Positions 7,377 to 15,935 of a stretch of 23,690 nucleotides of DNA are shown piece after piece. The DNA lies in contig CAMWWJ010000008.1 in the NCBI GenBank assembly GCA_947177925.1, forward strand, positions 1-23,690. The letters are read 5' to 3'. This DNA comes from an uncultured Lachnospiraceae bacterium. GTDB lineage: Bacteria; Bacillota; Clostridia; Lachnospirales; Lachnospiraceae. Made by a program: the position numbers and the translations under genes. Numbering within the stretch: the first letter of the stretch is position 1; each line of letters starts with the position of its first letter. Under the pieces are notes generated by a model. It searched no databases, was not told the DNA's origin, and was given only the letters and a program-made list of their open reading frames with translations.

Positions 7377-9410
7377 ATGAAAAAAGCGGACTTGGGTGTG
7401 GCATTATACATACTTACTGCATTTGTAATGTTTATTGTATCAATTCCTTCTTTTTTCTTGGATGTGCTGCTGGCAATCAATATTGCAACAGCCTTTATCG
7501 TAATGTTCGGTTGTATGTTTGCCAAGGAAGCGCTGGATATGTCTTATTTTCCAACGGTTCTTTTGTTTACCACCATTTTCAGGATTGCTTTGAACGTGTC
7601 TTCTACAAAGCTGATTTTATTAAAAGGCGAACCGGGAAATGTAGTCACCACATTTGGACAATTTGTAGGCGGCGGCGATTTGATAATTGGCGTTATTGTT
7701 TTTGTGATTTTAATTCTGATACAGTTTATGGTCATCAATAAAGGTTCAGAAAGAGTGGCGGAAGTAACCGCAAGGTTTACTCTGGATGCTATGCCAGGTA
7801 AGCAGATGGCCATTGATGCGGATTTGAATACAGGCGCCATTACAGATCAGGAAGCAAAGATACGAAGAGATAAGATTCAGCAGGAGGCCAGCTTTTTCGG
7901 AAGCATGGATGGTGCGGTAAAGTATGTAAAGGGTGATGCCATGGCGGGCCTTTTGATTACCGTAGTAAATATTGTAGGCGGCATAGCCATGGGCGTGCTG
8001 CGTCAGGGTATGGATATAGGGGATGCTTTGGACAAATATACAATCCTGACAATTGGTGACGGGCTGGTAAGCCAGATTCCCTCTCTGCTCATTTCTTTAT
8101 CCACCGGTATTCTTGTAACAAAAGGAAGCAAGGATGCGGATTTTGGAAGCGTATTGTTAAAACAGCTCTTTGGAGTGCCCAAAGTGCTTTATATGACTGG
8201 AGGGGTCATTGCCTTTCTGGGAATTGTAACCCCTTTGAATCCGGTTATTTTTGTTACCTTGGGAATGGTATTCATTATTGCAGGAAGAATGGTGGCAGGC
8301 ACAATAGAAACTGCCAAAATCGAGCAGGAAGTGGATGCGGATGAAGTGGCGGCAGAGGAAATCAGGCAGCCTGAAAATGTTACCTCTCTGTTGCAGGTGG
8401 ATCCCATCGAGCTGGAATTCGGCTATGGAATCATTCCGCTTGCAGATGTAAATCAGGGCGGAGACCTGTTAGACCGTGTAGTTATGATCAGGCGGCAGAT
8501 TGCTTTAGAGCTTGGTACCGTTGTGCCCATTATTCGCCTTCGTGATAATATACAATTGAATCCAAATCAATATATTATTAAGATAAAAGGAATTCAGGTC
8601 AGTGAAGGAGAGATTCTGTTCGACCACTATATGGCCATGAATCCGGGATATGTAGAAGAAGAGATTACGGGTATTCCTACCTTTGAGCCTTCTTTCCACC
8701 TTCCGGCTATCTGGATTACGGAAAATCAGAGGGAGAGAGCAGAAAGCATGGGATATACTGTGGTAGATCCGCCTTCCATCATTGCCACCCATCTGACGGA
8801 AATCATCAGACAACATATTTCCGAGCTGCTTACAAGACAGGATGTTTCTCATTTGGTAGAAAATTTAAAGGAAAGCAATCCTTCCCTGGTGGAAGAGCTG
8901 GTGCCGAAGCTTCTGGGGCTTGGAGAAGTGCAGAAGGTATTACAGAATTTGTTAAAGGAGGGCATTTCCATAAGAGACCTGCTTTCCATCTTCGAAACTC
9001 TGGCGGACTATGCGGCAACTACGAGAGATACGGATATTTTAACGGAATATGTAAGACAGGGGCTGAAAAGAGCCATATCTGCCAGATTCTTTCCTGCTAA
9101 CGAGACTACCAGCGTTGTGACTTTAGACCCGAAGATTGAACAGGAGGTCATGGCAGCCGTAAAACAGACCGAGCAGGGCGCTTATTTGAATCTGGAGCCG
9201 GAAAAGACAAAGGCAATCATGAATTCCATAGGAACGGAAGTGGGCAAGTTAGAAAGCCTTGGCAAAGCGCCTATTATTATTACATCACCTATTGTACGTA
9301 TGTATTTTAAACGGCTGACGGAAGATTATTACAGAGATTTAATCGTAGTATCCTATAATGAAATAGAATCTAACATTGAATTACAATCTGTAGGGATGGT
9401 GACAGCATAA
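7377..9410 (+). CDS. flhA: Flagellar type III export protein FlhA
   Basis: FlhA forms the nonameric export ring; its membrane part couples ion flow to export and its cytoplasmic part docks chaperone-substrate complexes. The product is 677 residues, a typical length. The N-terminal half holds about eight membrane segments. The FHIPEP signature is visible near residues 130-150 (ARFTLDAMPGKQMAIDADL). The cytoplasmic domain starts at about residue 330 and runs to the end, with PPSIIATHLTEIIRQH and FLSIFETLADY-like segments (here LLSIFETLADYA). A strong AAGGAGGAG site at 7360-7368 fixes ATG 7377. The stop TAA shares its last A with the ATG of flhF (TAATG). Confidence 0.97.
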   Translation: MKKADLGVALYILTAFVMFIVSIPSFFLDVLLAINIATAFIVMFGCMFAKEALDMSYFPTVLLFTTIFRIALNVSSTKLILLKGEPGNVVTTFGQFVGGGDLIIGVIVFVILILIQFMVINKGSERVAEVTARFTLDAMPGKQMAIDADLNTGAITDQEAKIRRDKIQQEASFFGSMDGAVKYVKGDAMAGLLITVVNIVGGIAMGVLRQGMDIGDALDKYTILTIGDGLVSQIPSLLISLSTGILVTKGSKDADFGSVLLKQLFGVPKVLYMTGGVIAFLGIVTPLNPVIFVTLGMVFIIAGRMVAGTIETAKIEQEVDADEVAAEEIRQPENVTSLLQVDPIELEFGYGIIPLADVNQGGDLLDRVVMIRRQIALELGTVVPIIRLRDNIQLNPNQYIIKIKGIQVSEGEILFDHYMAMNPGYVEEEITGIPTFEPSFHLPAIWITENQRERAESMGYTVVDPPSIIATHLTEIIRQHISELLTRQDVSHLVENLKESNPSLVEELVPKLLGLGEVQKVLQNLLKEGISIRDLLSIFETLADYAATTRDTDILTEYVRQGLKRAISARFFPANETTSVVTLDPKIEQEVMAAVKQTEQGAYLNLEPEKTKAIMNSIGTEVGKLESLGKAPIIITSPIVRMYFKRLTEDYYRDLIVVSYNEIESNIELQSVGMVTA

Positions 9411-10630
9411 TGATCATTAAGAAATTTTTAGGAAAAACCGAAGAAGAAGCAGTGGAAAATGCCAAAAAGGAATTGGGAACGGGCATTGTGATCATGAATG
9501 TAAAAAATGTGAAGAAAAAGGGCTTTTTTTCTCTATTTAAAAGGGAGAAAGTGGAAGTGACGGTCGCCTTGGAGGAAGAAGGAGAAAAGGCGAAAATTCA
9601 GCCAAAGCAGCAGACAGTCCAGGAAGCGGTAGTAAAACAGACTTCAAATCCGATACAGCCTGTGCCCACAGAGGGAGCGATCAAGGAAGACAGTGCTGTC
9701 ATTGAAGAAAAGCTGGATTCTCTCCAAAGCCTTTTGGAAAAGCAATTGATGAATGTTGCCATCATAGATGAAAAGGAGAAAAAAGAAAAGGAAGACGAGG
9801 AAGAGGAAGAAGAAGCCGGTAAGGAAGAAGATGAAATGACACGTTTCTTAAAGCTGCTTTATAATACGATGATTGAAAATGAGGTGGATGAGATTTATGC
9901 CAACCAGATTGTTGATGATTTCGGAAAAGTCCAGTCATCCAATCAGACCATAGACTTTGCACTTTCCAATATTTATCAGAAGATGATATTGCGGTTTGGG
10001 GAGTCTAAGGGAATCGAGCCGCCGGATAAGAAGCCAAAGCTTGTGTTTTTCATCGGGCCTACCGGCGTAGGCAAAACTACTACCATTGCAAAGCTGGCTT
10101 CAAGATTTCAGGTTGAGAAGGGAAATAAAGTTGCCCTTCTGACTGCGGACACCTATCGGATTGCGGCAGCGGAACAACTTCGTACTTATGCGAATATATT
10201 AGAAGCACCTTTTCGTATTATTTATACAGAGGAAGAAATTAAGGAAGCTTGTGAAGAGTTTTCCGGTTATGATTATATTTTGGTGGATACTGCAGGGCAT
10301 TCCCATCAGAATGAGGATCAGAGAGAAACGATGAAAAAGCTGTTGAATGCTATGGATGACAGTGTGGAAAAAGAAGTGTATCTTGTATTAAGCGCAACTA
10401 CAAAATATAAAGATTTGCTGAATATTGCAGATACCTACTCTAAGATAACGGACTATAAAATTATTTTTACGAAGCTGGATGAAACGGAAACATTTGGAAA
10501 TTTACTGAATTTAAAGCTGCATACGGGGGTAGAATTATCATACGTAACATGCGGGCAGAACGTACCGGATGATATTGCAGATTTTAATCCTCAAAAGACG
10601 GTAAAGCAGTTGCTTGAGGGAAGGCAATAG
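9410..10630 (+). CDS. flhF: Flagellar biosynthesis GTPase FlhF (SRP-type)
   Basis: FlhF is an SRP-family GTPase that, with FlhG, sets the position and number of flagella. The 406-residue product has three parts: a B domain with an N-terminal KKFLGKTEEEAVENAKKELG motif, a long acidic linker (about residues 120-145, mostly Glu/Lys/Asp), and the NG domain from about 145. GTP-binding motifs are clear: P-loop G216-PTGVGKT-T224, DTYRIAAAEQLRTYA, VDTAGHSH, and TKLDET. The start overlaps the flhA stop by one base. The linker is encoded by an almost pure purine strand at about 9765-9840. flhG follows at once, the usual pairing; FlhG stimulates FlhF GTP hydrolysis. Confidence 0.96.
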   Translation: MIIKKFLGKTEEEAVENAKKELGTGIVIMNVKNVKKKGFFSLFKREKVEVTVALEEEGEKAKIQPKQQTVQEAVVKQTSNPIQPVPTEGAIKEDSAVIEEKLDSLQSLLEKQLMNVAIIDEKEKKEKEDEEEEEEAGKEEDEMTRFLKLLYNTMIENEVDEIYANQIVDDFGKVQSSNQTIDFALSNIYQKMILRFGESKGIEPPDKKPKLVFFIGPTGVGKTTTIAKLASRFQVEKGNKVALLTADTYRIAAAEQLRTYANILEAPFRIIYTEEEIKEACEEFSGYDYILVDTAGHSHQNEDQRETMKKLLNAMDDSVEKEVYLVLSATTKYKDLLNIADTYSKITDYKIIFTKLDETETFGNLLNLKLHTGVELSYVTCGQNVPDDIADFNPQKTVKQLLEGRQ

Positions 10631-10661
10631 CGGGATACCAGTATACAATGGAGGAAGGATA

Positions 10662-11540
10662 ATGGACCAGGCGGAAAAACTCCGAAATATCATAAAAGCA
10701 AACCAGACCAAGCAAAGACCCCTTGCCAGAGTCATTGCTGTTACAAGCGGAAAGGGTGGAGTGGGGAAATCCAATACGGCCATCAATCTTGCCATACAGT
10801 TTAAGAAGATGGGGCAGAGAGTCATCATTCTGGATGCGGATTTTGGTCTTGCCAATATTGAAATCATGTTTGGAACCGTACCAAAGTATAATTTATCGGA
10901 CCTAATTTATCAGGGGAAAAATATAAAAGATGTGATAACCTGGGGGCCCGGAGAAATCGGATTTATTTCCGGGGGCTCTGGAATTGCCGGGTTGTCTAAC
11001 TTAAGCAGGGATTATCTTTTGTATATTATCCAGAATCTGGCGGAGCTGGATTCCCTGGCAGATATTCTTATTATTGATACCGGAGCAGGAATATCCGATG
11101 CGGTTCTGGAATTTTTAGTGGCAAGCGGAGAAATTCTTTTAGTGACTACGCCGGAGCCGACATCTATTACAGATGCCTATTCGCTTCTTAAGTCATTAAA
11201 CGGACATAAAAGGTTTTCGTTGGAAAATTCCCAGATAAAGGTAATTGCCAATCGGGTAGGTTCTAAGGAAGAGGGCAGGAATCTTTTTAAAAAGCTGGAT
11301 ACGGTAGTAACCAGATATTTAAAGCTGCCGATTGAGTATTTGGGCAGTGTGCCCCAGGATGTACAGTTATCCAAGGCGGTTATGCAGCAGGAGCCGGTTT
11401 GTCTTACCAGCCCATCGTCAAAATCCTCAAAGGCATTTGTGGAAATTGCGGAGCTTTTAATGAACGGACCGGGAAGTGATACAGTTCAGAAAAGAGGAAT
11501 GACAGCATTTTTTTCCCATATTTTATCAGGAAAGAAATAA
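10662..11540 (+). CDS. flhG: MinD-like ATPase FlhG (YlxH/FleN)
   Basis: FlhG is a MinD/ParA-type ATPase that limits flagellar number by acting on FlhF and on C-ring assembly. The frame stays open back to TTG 10614, inside flhF, but a strong GGAGGAAGGA site at 10650-10659 selects ATG 10662, giving 292 residues. The N-terminal stretch MDQAEKLRNIIK resembles the DQA-L-R peptide of FlhG that activates FlhF. The deviant Walker A motif is SGKGGVGKSN (about residues 29-38), followed by the Walker A'-type ILDADFGLANIEIMFG and Walker B IIDTGAG. A C-terminal basic amphipathic helix (HILSGKK end) may bind membrane. The gene lies between flhF and the PilZ gene. Confidence 0.95.
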   Translation: MDQAEKLRNIIKANQTKQRPLARVIAVTSGKGGVGKSNTAINLAIQFKKMGQRVIILDADFGLANIEIMFGTVPKYNLSDLIYQGKNIKDVITWGPGEIGFISGGSGIAGLSNLSRDYLLYIIQNLAELDSLADILIIDTGAGISDAVLEFLVASGEILLVTTPEPTSITDAYSLLKSLNGHKRFSLENSQIKVIANRVGSKEEGRNLFKKLDTVVTRYLKLPIEYLGSVPQDVQLSKAVMQQEPVCLTSPSSKSSKAFVEIAELLMNGPGSDTVQKRGMTAFFSHILSGKK

Positions 11541-11559
11541 TATATAAAGGAGGTCGCCT

Positions 11560-12282
11560 ATGCTATCAAAGTATATATTGCCAGGAGAAAAGGTGGAATT
11601 GCAGGCAGTAGAAGGAGCTGCTATAGAAGAAGGCTCTGATGAAAAAATACATGTGTCCAAGGTATATGATGTGCTTTCGGATGAGAGACTTGAGATTTGC
11701 ATGCCAATGGAACAGACAAAGCTGATTCTTTTACCTGTTGACGGGGTATATGAAATCTGTTTCTATACGAAGACGGGTATTTATCAAAGCCTTGCAAGAG
11801 TAGTAGACCGTTACAAGGTTAATGGTGTGGTTTTATTGTTATTTGAACTTACTACGAATTTAAGGAAACATCAGAGAAGAGAGTATTACCGTTTCAACTG
11901 TGTGCTTAATATGATGAGCAGGGAACTCAGTCCGGATGAAAAGCTTGCATATGAGGAAAAGAAAGCAGTTTTCTTGGAGGAAAGCCTTCCTTTGCGCCAA
12001 AGCATCATTGTGGATATCAGCGGCGGTGGTATCCGTTTTGTAGCCAACCATCAATATGAAAAGGATACGATCATTTATCTGACTTATTCCCTCAGCATGC
12101 AGGGAATAGAAAAAAAATATGAGCTTACAGGAAAGATATTAAGCTCGAAGGAGCTGGAAAACAGAAAGGGACAGTTTGAGCATAGGGTTCAATACGTAAA
12201 TATAACAAATGGTCAGAGGGAAGAGATCATTCGTTTTATTTTTGAGGAAGAACGTAAAAACAGGCAGAAACTGCAAGGATAG
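11560..12282 (+). CDS. PilZ-domain c-di-GMP-binding flagellar brake-type protein (YcgR/YpfA/DgrA-like)
   Basis: This 240-residue protein has an N-terminal YcgR-type domain (about 1-100) and a C-terminal PilZ domain. Both c-di-GMP-binding motifs are intact: R107-x3-R111 (within HQRREYYRF) and D152-x-S154-x2-G157 (VDISGGGIRF). Known relatives (YcgR in E. coli, YpfA/DgrA in B. subtilis) slow or stop the motor on binding c-di-GMP by contacting MotA or the switch. The position between flhG and cheB, inside the fla/che operon, supports a motor role; B. subtilis keeps its homologue elsewhere. The site AAAGGAGGT at 11546-11553 is near consensus. cheB begins 7 bases after the stop. The target in this organism cannot be read from the sequence. 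Confidence 0.9.
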   Translation: MLSKYILPGEKVELQAVEGAAIEEGSDEKIHVSKVYDVLSDERLEICMPMEQTKLILLPVDGVYEICFYTKTGIYQSLARVVDRYKVNGVVLLLFELTTNLRKHQRREYYRFNCVLNMMSRELSPDEKLAYEEKKAVFLEESLPLRQSIIVDISGGGIRFVANHQYEKDTIIYLTYSLSMQGIEKKYELTGKILSSKELENRKGQFEHRVQYVNITNGQREEIIRFIFEEERKNRQKLQG

Positions 12283-12289
12283 TGATATT

Positions 12290-13372
12290 ATGAAAAAAAT
12301 ACTGGTCGTTGATGACTCTGCACTTATGAGAAGAGTTGTTTGTGATATAATAAATGCAGATGGAAGATTCCATGTGGAGGACACAGCAACAAATGGTGAA
12401 GAAGCCTTAATGCTTTTGCAGAAAAAGACATATGACGGGGTTGTTCTCGATGTGAATATGCCAAAGATGACGGGGATCGAGCTTTTAAGAGAATTGAACA
12501 GACAAAAGATTTCTGCCAGAGTTGTTATGAACAGTACCACTACAAGAGAAGGAGCGCAGGTTACTCTGGAAGCTTTAGAGCTTGGAGCTATTGATTTTGT
12601 GCATAAGCCTCTTAGCATTATGGATGCGAAAGCAGACAAATTCAGACGTCGGTTCCTGAATATATTGTGGGAAGCCACAACGGCAAATCTTCCTTCCAGA
12701 ACAAGAAAAGAAAGTAATTCGGGACTGGAGCAGCGTAGATTTACGCGGATAGGAGATAAGCCGGTAGTGCTTCGCAAGTCTTCGCCGGTAACCGGCAGGA
12801 AGCTTGTAGCTATTGCCTGTTCCACAGGAGGACCAAAAGCTTTACAGCAGGTTATTCCAAAGCTTCCCGGGAATCTGGATGCACCTGTGTTGATTGTACA
12901 GCACATGCCTTCCGGCTTTACGGAATCTCTGGCCGAGCGGTTGAACGGGCTGAGCCAGCTTTCCGTTAAGGAAGCCGCAGTGGGAGATAAGCTTGAAAAG
13001 GGGCATGTTTATATTGCAAAGGGAGGCACCCATTTAAAAGTAAAAAAGCAACGTGGAGAGTATTGGATTGAATTTGGGGATGAGGCGCCAAGGGAAGGTG
13101 TGAAGCCCTGTGCCAATTATATGTATGAATCCCTGATGGATTCAGACTTTGATCAGATCGTATGCGTTGTAATGACCGGAATGGGCGCCGACGGAACGGA
13201 AGGAATCATGAATCTGGACAAAAAGAAACAGACGTATGTAATCGCGCAGGAACAGAGTACATGTGCAGTTTACGGGATGCCAAGGGCAGTCAGCATGACA
13301 GGACTGGTAAACCAGATGGTTGCCTTGGAAGACATGGCACAACAAATTACAAGGAACGTGGGGGTAAGATGA
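12290..13372 (+). CDS. cheB: Protein-glutamate methylesterase/deamidase CheB
   Basis: CheB removes methyl groups from (and deamidates) chemoreceptors after phosphorylation by CheA. The frame could open at ATG 12209, inside the PilZ gene, but the extra 27 residues do not look like a receiver; ATG 12290, preceded by AAGGA at 12275-12279, gives MKKILVVDDSALMRR and 360 residues. The receiver has D8/D9, phosphoacceptor D54 (VVLDVNMPKMTG) and HKP near residue 105. After a linker, the esterase domain has the catalytic triad: S178 (CSTGGP), H205 (QHMPSGFT) and D301 (GMGADG). The stop is one base before the cheA ATG. No cheR is present in the window, so the methyltransferase must be encoded elsewhere. 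Confidence 0.96.
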   Translation: MKKILVVDDSALMRRVVCDIINADGRFHVEDTATNGEEALMLLQKKTYDGVVLDVNMPKMTGIELLRELNRQKISARVVMNSTTTREGAQVTLEALELGAIDFVHKPLSIMDAKADKFRRRFLNILWEATTANLPSRTRKESNSGLEQRRFTRIGDKPVVLRKSSPVTGRKLVAIACSTGGPKALQQVIPKLPGNLDAPVLIVQHMPSGFTESLAERLNGLSQLSVKEAAVGDKLEKGHVYIAKGGTHLKVKKQRGEYWIEFGDEAPREGVKPCANYMYESLMDSDFDQIVCVVMTGMGADGTEGIMNLDKKKQTYVIAQEQSTCAVYGMPRAVSMTGLVNQMVALEDMAQQITRNVGVR

Positions 13373-13373
13373 A

Positions 13374-15437
13374 ATGGATGTTAGCCAATATTTAGAAATA
13401 TTTTTAGATGAATCCAAGGAGCATTTGCAGACTTTAAGCGATCAGCTCATGATTTTGGAACAGGAACCTGAAAATATGGATACGATTAATGAGATTTTCA
13501 GGGCTGCCCATTCTTTAAAGGGTATGGCAGGGACTATGGGATATAAGCGGATGCAGGCTTTGACCCATGAGATGGAAAACGTTTTTTCCGAGGTCAGGAA
13601 TAATACGATCAAGGTTCAGGACAATATGGTGGATATTCTGTTCCAGTGTCTGGATGCATTGGAAGAGTATGTGGATAATATTCAAAATACTACAGAGGAA
13701 GGAACCAATGATAACGAACATCTGGTAAAGTCCTTAAAGGGAATTCTGAACGGGAATGAAGGCGGAGAGGACTCAGCAAAAGGAGCTTCTTCCGCCGCTG
13801 CTCCTATAGAAGAAGGCGATAAGGAAAAATGGAAGACGATTAAGATAGGAAGTGCGGAGCAGACAGTTATCAAGGCAGCGAATGAGCAGGGGAAAAATAT
13901 ACTGGGTATTACAGTGTATGTACAGGAAAGCTGTATTTTGAAGGCTGCAAGGGCATTTTTGGTCTTTAAGGCATTAGAAGAGCTGGGAGAAATCATTGTA
14001 TCTGTTCCGGCTGCCCAGGATATTGAGGATGAAAAGTTTGAGTATGATTTCAGTATGCTTTTCGTAACGGACAGCAGCATGGACAGAGTGGCTGAAGTGG
14101 TGAAAAATGTATCCGAAATTAAGGATGCGTTCGTGGCACCTTTTGAATATGATCATGAAAATACAGCGGACAGCAGCAAGACAGAGGTTCAGGCGGCAGA
14201 GAAAAAGGAAGTGAAGGAAAAGAGCAGCGAAACAGCAGTTGCAGCCCAAAAGCAGGAGAACAAAAAGCCTGTTGCTTCCAAGCCGGTAGTGAACCGTACC
14301 GTGCGTGTGGATATCGAAAAGCTGGATGTGCTCATGAATCTGGTCAGCGAGCTGATCATCGCTAAGAACTCTCTGGTAGCGGCTTCCAATACGGAAGGTA
14401 CCAGAACGGCAGCCAGCGAGCATATTGAGTATTTGGAAAGCGTTACTACGAATCTCCATGAGTCGGTTATGAAGGTAAGGATGGTTCCTATAGAGTCAGT
14501 TGTAGTAAAATTCCCTAAAATGATTCGTGACCTGTCCAAGAAGCTGAATAAGAAAATGCAGCTGTTTATGAGCGGTGAAGAAACGGAGCTGGATCGTACG
14601 GTAGTAGACGAAATCGGCGATCCGCTGATGCACCTTTTAAGGAACTCTGCGGATCACGGACTGGAATCGGCAGAAACCCGTATCCAAAGGGGAAAGCCGG
14701 AAGTAGGCTCTATCTATCTGGATGCTTATCAGGATGGCAATAACGTAGTCATAGAAGTACGGGATGACGGTAACGGTATTGATGTAGAGGCGGTAAAGGA
14801 AAAGGCTCTTTCAAGAGGTACCATTACTCCCGAACAGGCAGAGAACATGAGCGATAAAGATATTATCGATCTTCTGTTCAAACCAAGTTTTTCCACAGCC
14901 AAGCAGGTATCTGATATATCCGGCCGTGGTGTAGGTCTGGATGTGGTAAAATCCAAGATTGAGAGCTTGAGCGGTGAAGTGGAGGTTAAGACAAAGCTGG
15001 GAGAAGGCAGTACCTTTATTATCCGGCTTCCGCTTACTCTTGCAATCATTCAGGCGCTTATGGTGGAAGTGGGACATGAGAAATATGCTATTTCCTTAGG
15101 GACTATCCAGACCATAGAAGACATTGCGCCGGAAGAAATCAAGTTCGTGCAGGCAAAGGAAGTCATCAATTTAAGAGGAACGGTAATTCCGTTGATCCGC
15201 CTGAATGAAGTGCTGGATATTGAATCAAGCAAATCGCCGGATGAAAGCTTAATCGTGGTCATCGTGAAGAAGGGTGACAAACTGGCTGGCCTTGTGGTGG
15301 ATGAATTGATGGGACAGCAGGAAATCGTTATTAAATCCTTAAGCAAATATATCAATAAGTGTAAGATCATCAGCGGCGCAACTATATTGGGTGACGGTGA
15401 AATTGCACTTATATTGGATACAAATGCACTTATTTAG
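13374..15437 (+). CDS. cheA: Chemotaxis histidine kinase CheA
   Basis: CheA is the receptor-coupled kinase that phosphorylates CheY and CheB. The 687-residue product has all five domains. P1 (1-105) carries the phosphorylated H46 in RAAHSLKGMAG. P2 (about 155-265) resembles the T. maritima type response-regulator-docking domain. A charged linker (about 265-310) follows. P3, the dimerisation helices, starts at VRVDIEKLDVLMNLVSELI. P4 is the ATPase, with the N box HLLRNSADHGLES, G1 DDGNGID and G2 GRGVGLDVV. P5 (from about 560) is the CheW-like receptor-coupling domain ending ALILDTNALI. GGGGGTAAG upstream overlaps the end of cheB. It is followed 20 bases later by cheW. Confidence 0.97.
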   Translation: MDVSQYLEIFLDESKEHLQTLSDQLMILEQEPENMDTINEIFRAAHSLKGMAGTMGYKRMQALTHEMENVFSEVRNNTIKVQDNMVDILFQCLDALEEYVDNIQNTTEEGTNDNEHLVKSLKGILNGNEGGEDSAKGASSAAAPIEEGDKEKWKTIKIGSAEQTVIKAANEQGKNILGITVYVQESCILKAARAFLVFKALEELGEIIVSVPAAQDIEDEKFEYDFSMLFVTDSSMDRVAEVVKNVSEIKDAFVAPFEYDHENTADSSKTEVQAAEKKEVKEKSSETAVAAQKQENKKPVASKPVVNRTVRVDIEKLDVLMNLVSELIIAKNSLVAASNTEGTRTAASEHIEYLESVTTNLHESVMKVRMVPIESVVVKFPKMIRDLSKKLNKKMQLFMSGEETELDRTVVDEIGDPLMHLLRNSADHGLESAETRIQRGKPEVGSIYLDAYQDGNNVVIEVRDDGNGIDVEAVKEKALSRGTITPEQAENMSDKDIIDLLFKPSFSTAKQVSDISGRGVGLDVVKSKIESLSGEVEVKTKLGEGSTFIIRLPLTLAIIQALMVEVGHEKYAISLGTIQTIEDIAPEEIKFVQAKEVINLRGTVIPLIRLNEVLDIESSKSPDESLIVVIVKKGDKLAGLVVDELMGQQEIVIKSLSKYINKCKIISGATILGDGEIALILDTNALI

Positions 15438-15457
15438 GAAAGGTCAGGTGAAACAGG

Positions 15458-15916
15458 ATGGAAGAATTAAAAGCTGCTTATGAAACCACGCAGTTTATTG
15501 TGGTAAAATTAAATGGTGAGCAATATGGAATCGATATTAAATACATAGATAATATTATAAGAATGCAGCAGATCTACAGAGTTCCTAAAGTGCAGCAATC
15601 CATTAAGGGCGTCATCAATTTAAGGGGTGAAGTCATTCCGGTAGTCAGTGTTCGTGCAAAAATGGGCTTTGAACAGGTGGAAGAAACAAAGGCCACCCGT
15701 ATTATCATAGTAAAGATTGACAGCAATGACGCAGTTGGGCTTATTGTGGATGAAGTAAAGGAAGTGGTTACTCTGGATGCATCTCAGGTAGAAAAGGTAT
15801 CCTATGATGCCAAGGAGGAAAAACCTAATTTTGTTCCGGCTGTAGGAAAGGATAAGGGAGAATTGATTTCCCTGTTGGATCTGCATACATTGTTTGCTGA
15901 AAAGGAAAGCAGCTGA
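15458..15916 (+). CDS. cheW: Chemotaxis coupling protein CheW
   Basis: CheW links chemoreceptors to CheA in the membrane-proximal array. The 152-residue product is a single CheW domain with the expected motifs: QFIVVKLNGEQYGIDI at the start, YRVPK, IKGVINLRGEVIPV in the middle, and GLIVDEVKEVV towards the end. There is no receiver, so it is CheW and not CheV. The AGGTGA site at 15446-15451 supports ATG 15458. It sits between cheA and cheC, exactly as in B. subtilis. The end of the gene contains the start of the spurious upstream extension of cheC. Confidence 0.97.
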   Translation: MEELKAAYETTQFIVVKLNGEQYGIDIKYIDNIIRMQQIYRVPKVQQSIKGVINLRGEVIPVVSVRAKMGFEQVEETKATRIIIVKIDSNDAVGLIVDEVKEVVTLDASQVEKVSYDAKEEKPNFVPAVGKDKGELISLLDLHTLFAEKESS

Positions 15917-15935
15917 GAAGCAGTGGGGTGATTGT

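Noticed and set aside
7370..7741. Plus-strand open frame of 123 codons overlapping the 5' end of flhA
   Set aside because: It is an out-of-frame reading of flhA with Cys/Tyr/Phe-rich nonsense composition, and the ribosome-binding site fits flhA ATG 7377.
12209..12289. N-terminal extension of CheB
   Set aside because: These 27 codons overlap the PilZ gene and precede a perfect receiver start (MKKILVVDD) with its own AAGGA site.
12139..12906. Minus-strand open frame of 255 codons opposite the PilZ gene and cheB
   Set aside because: The translation has no recognisable domain, and both genes on the plus strand are conserved families with intact catalytic or binding motifs.
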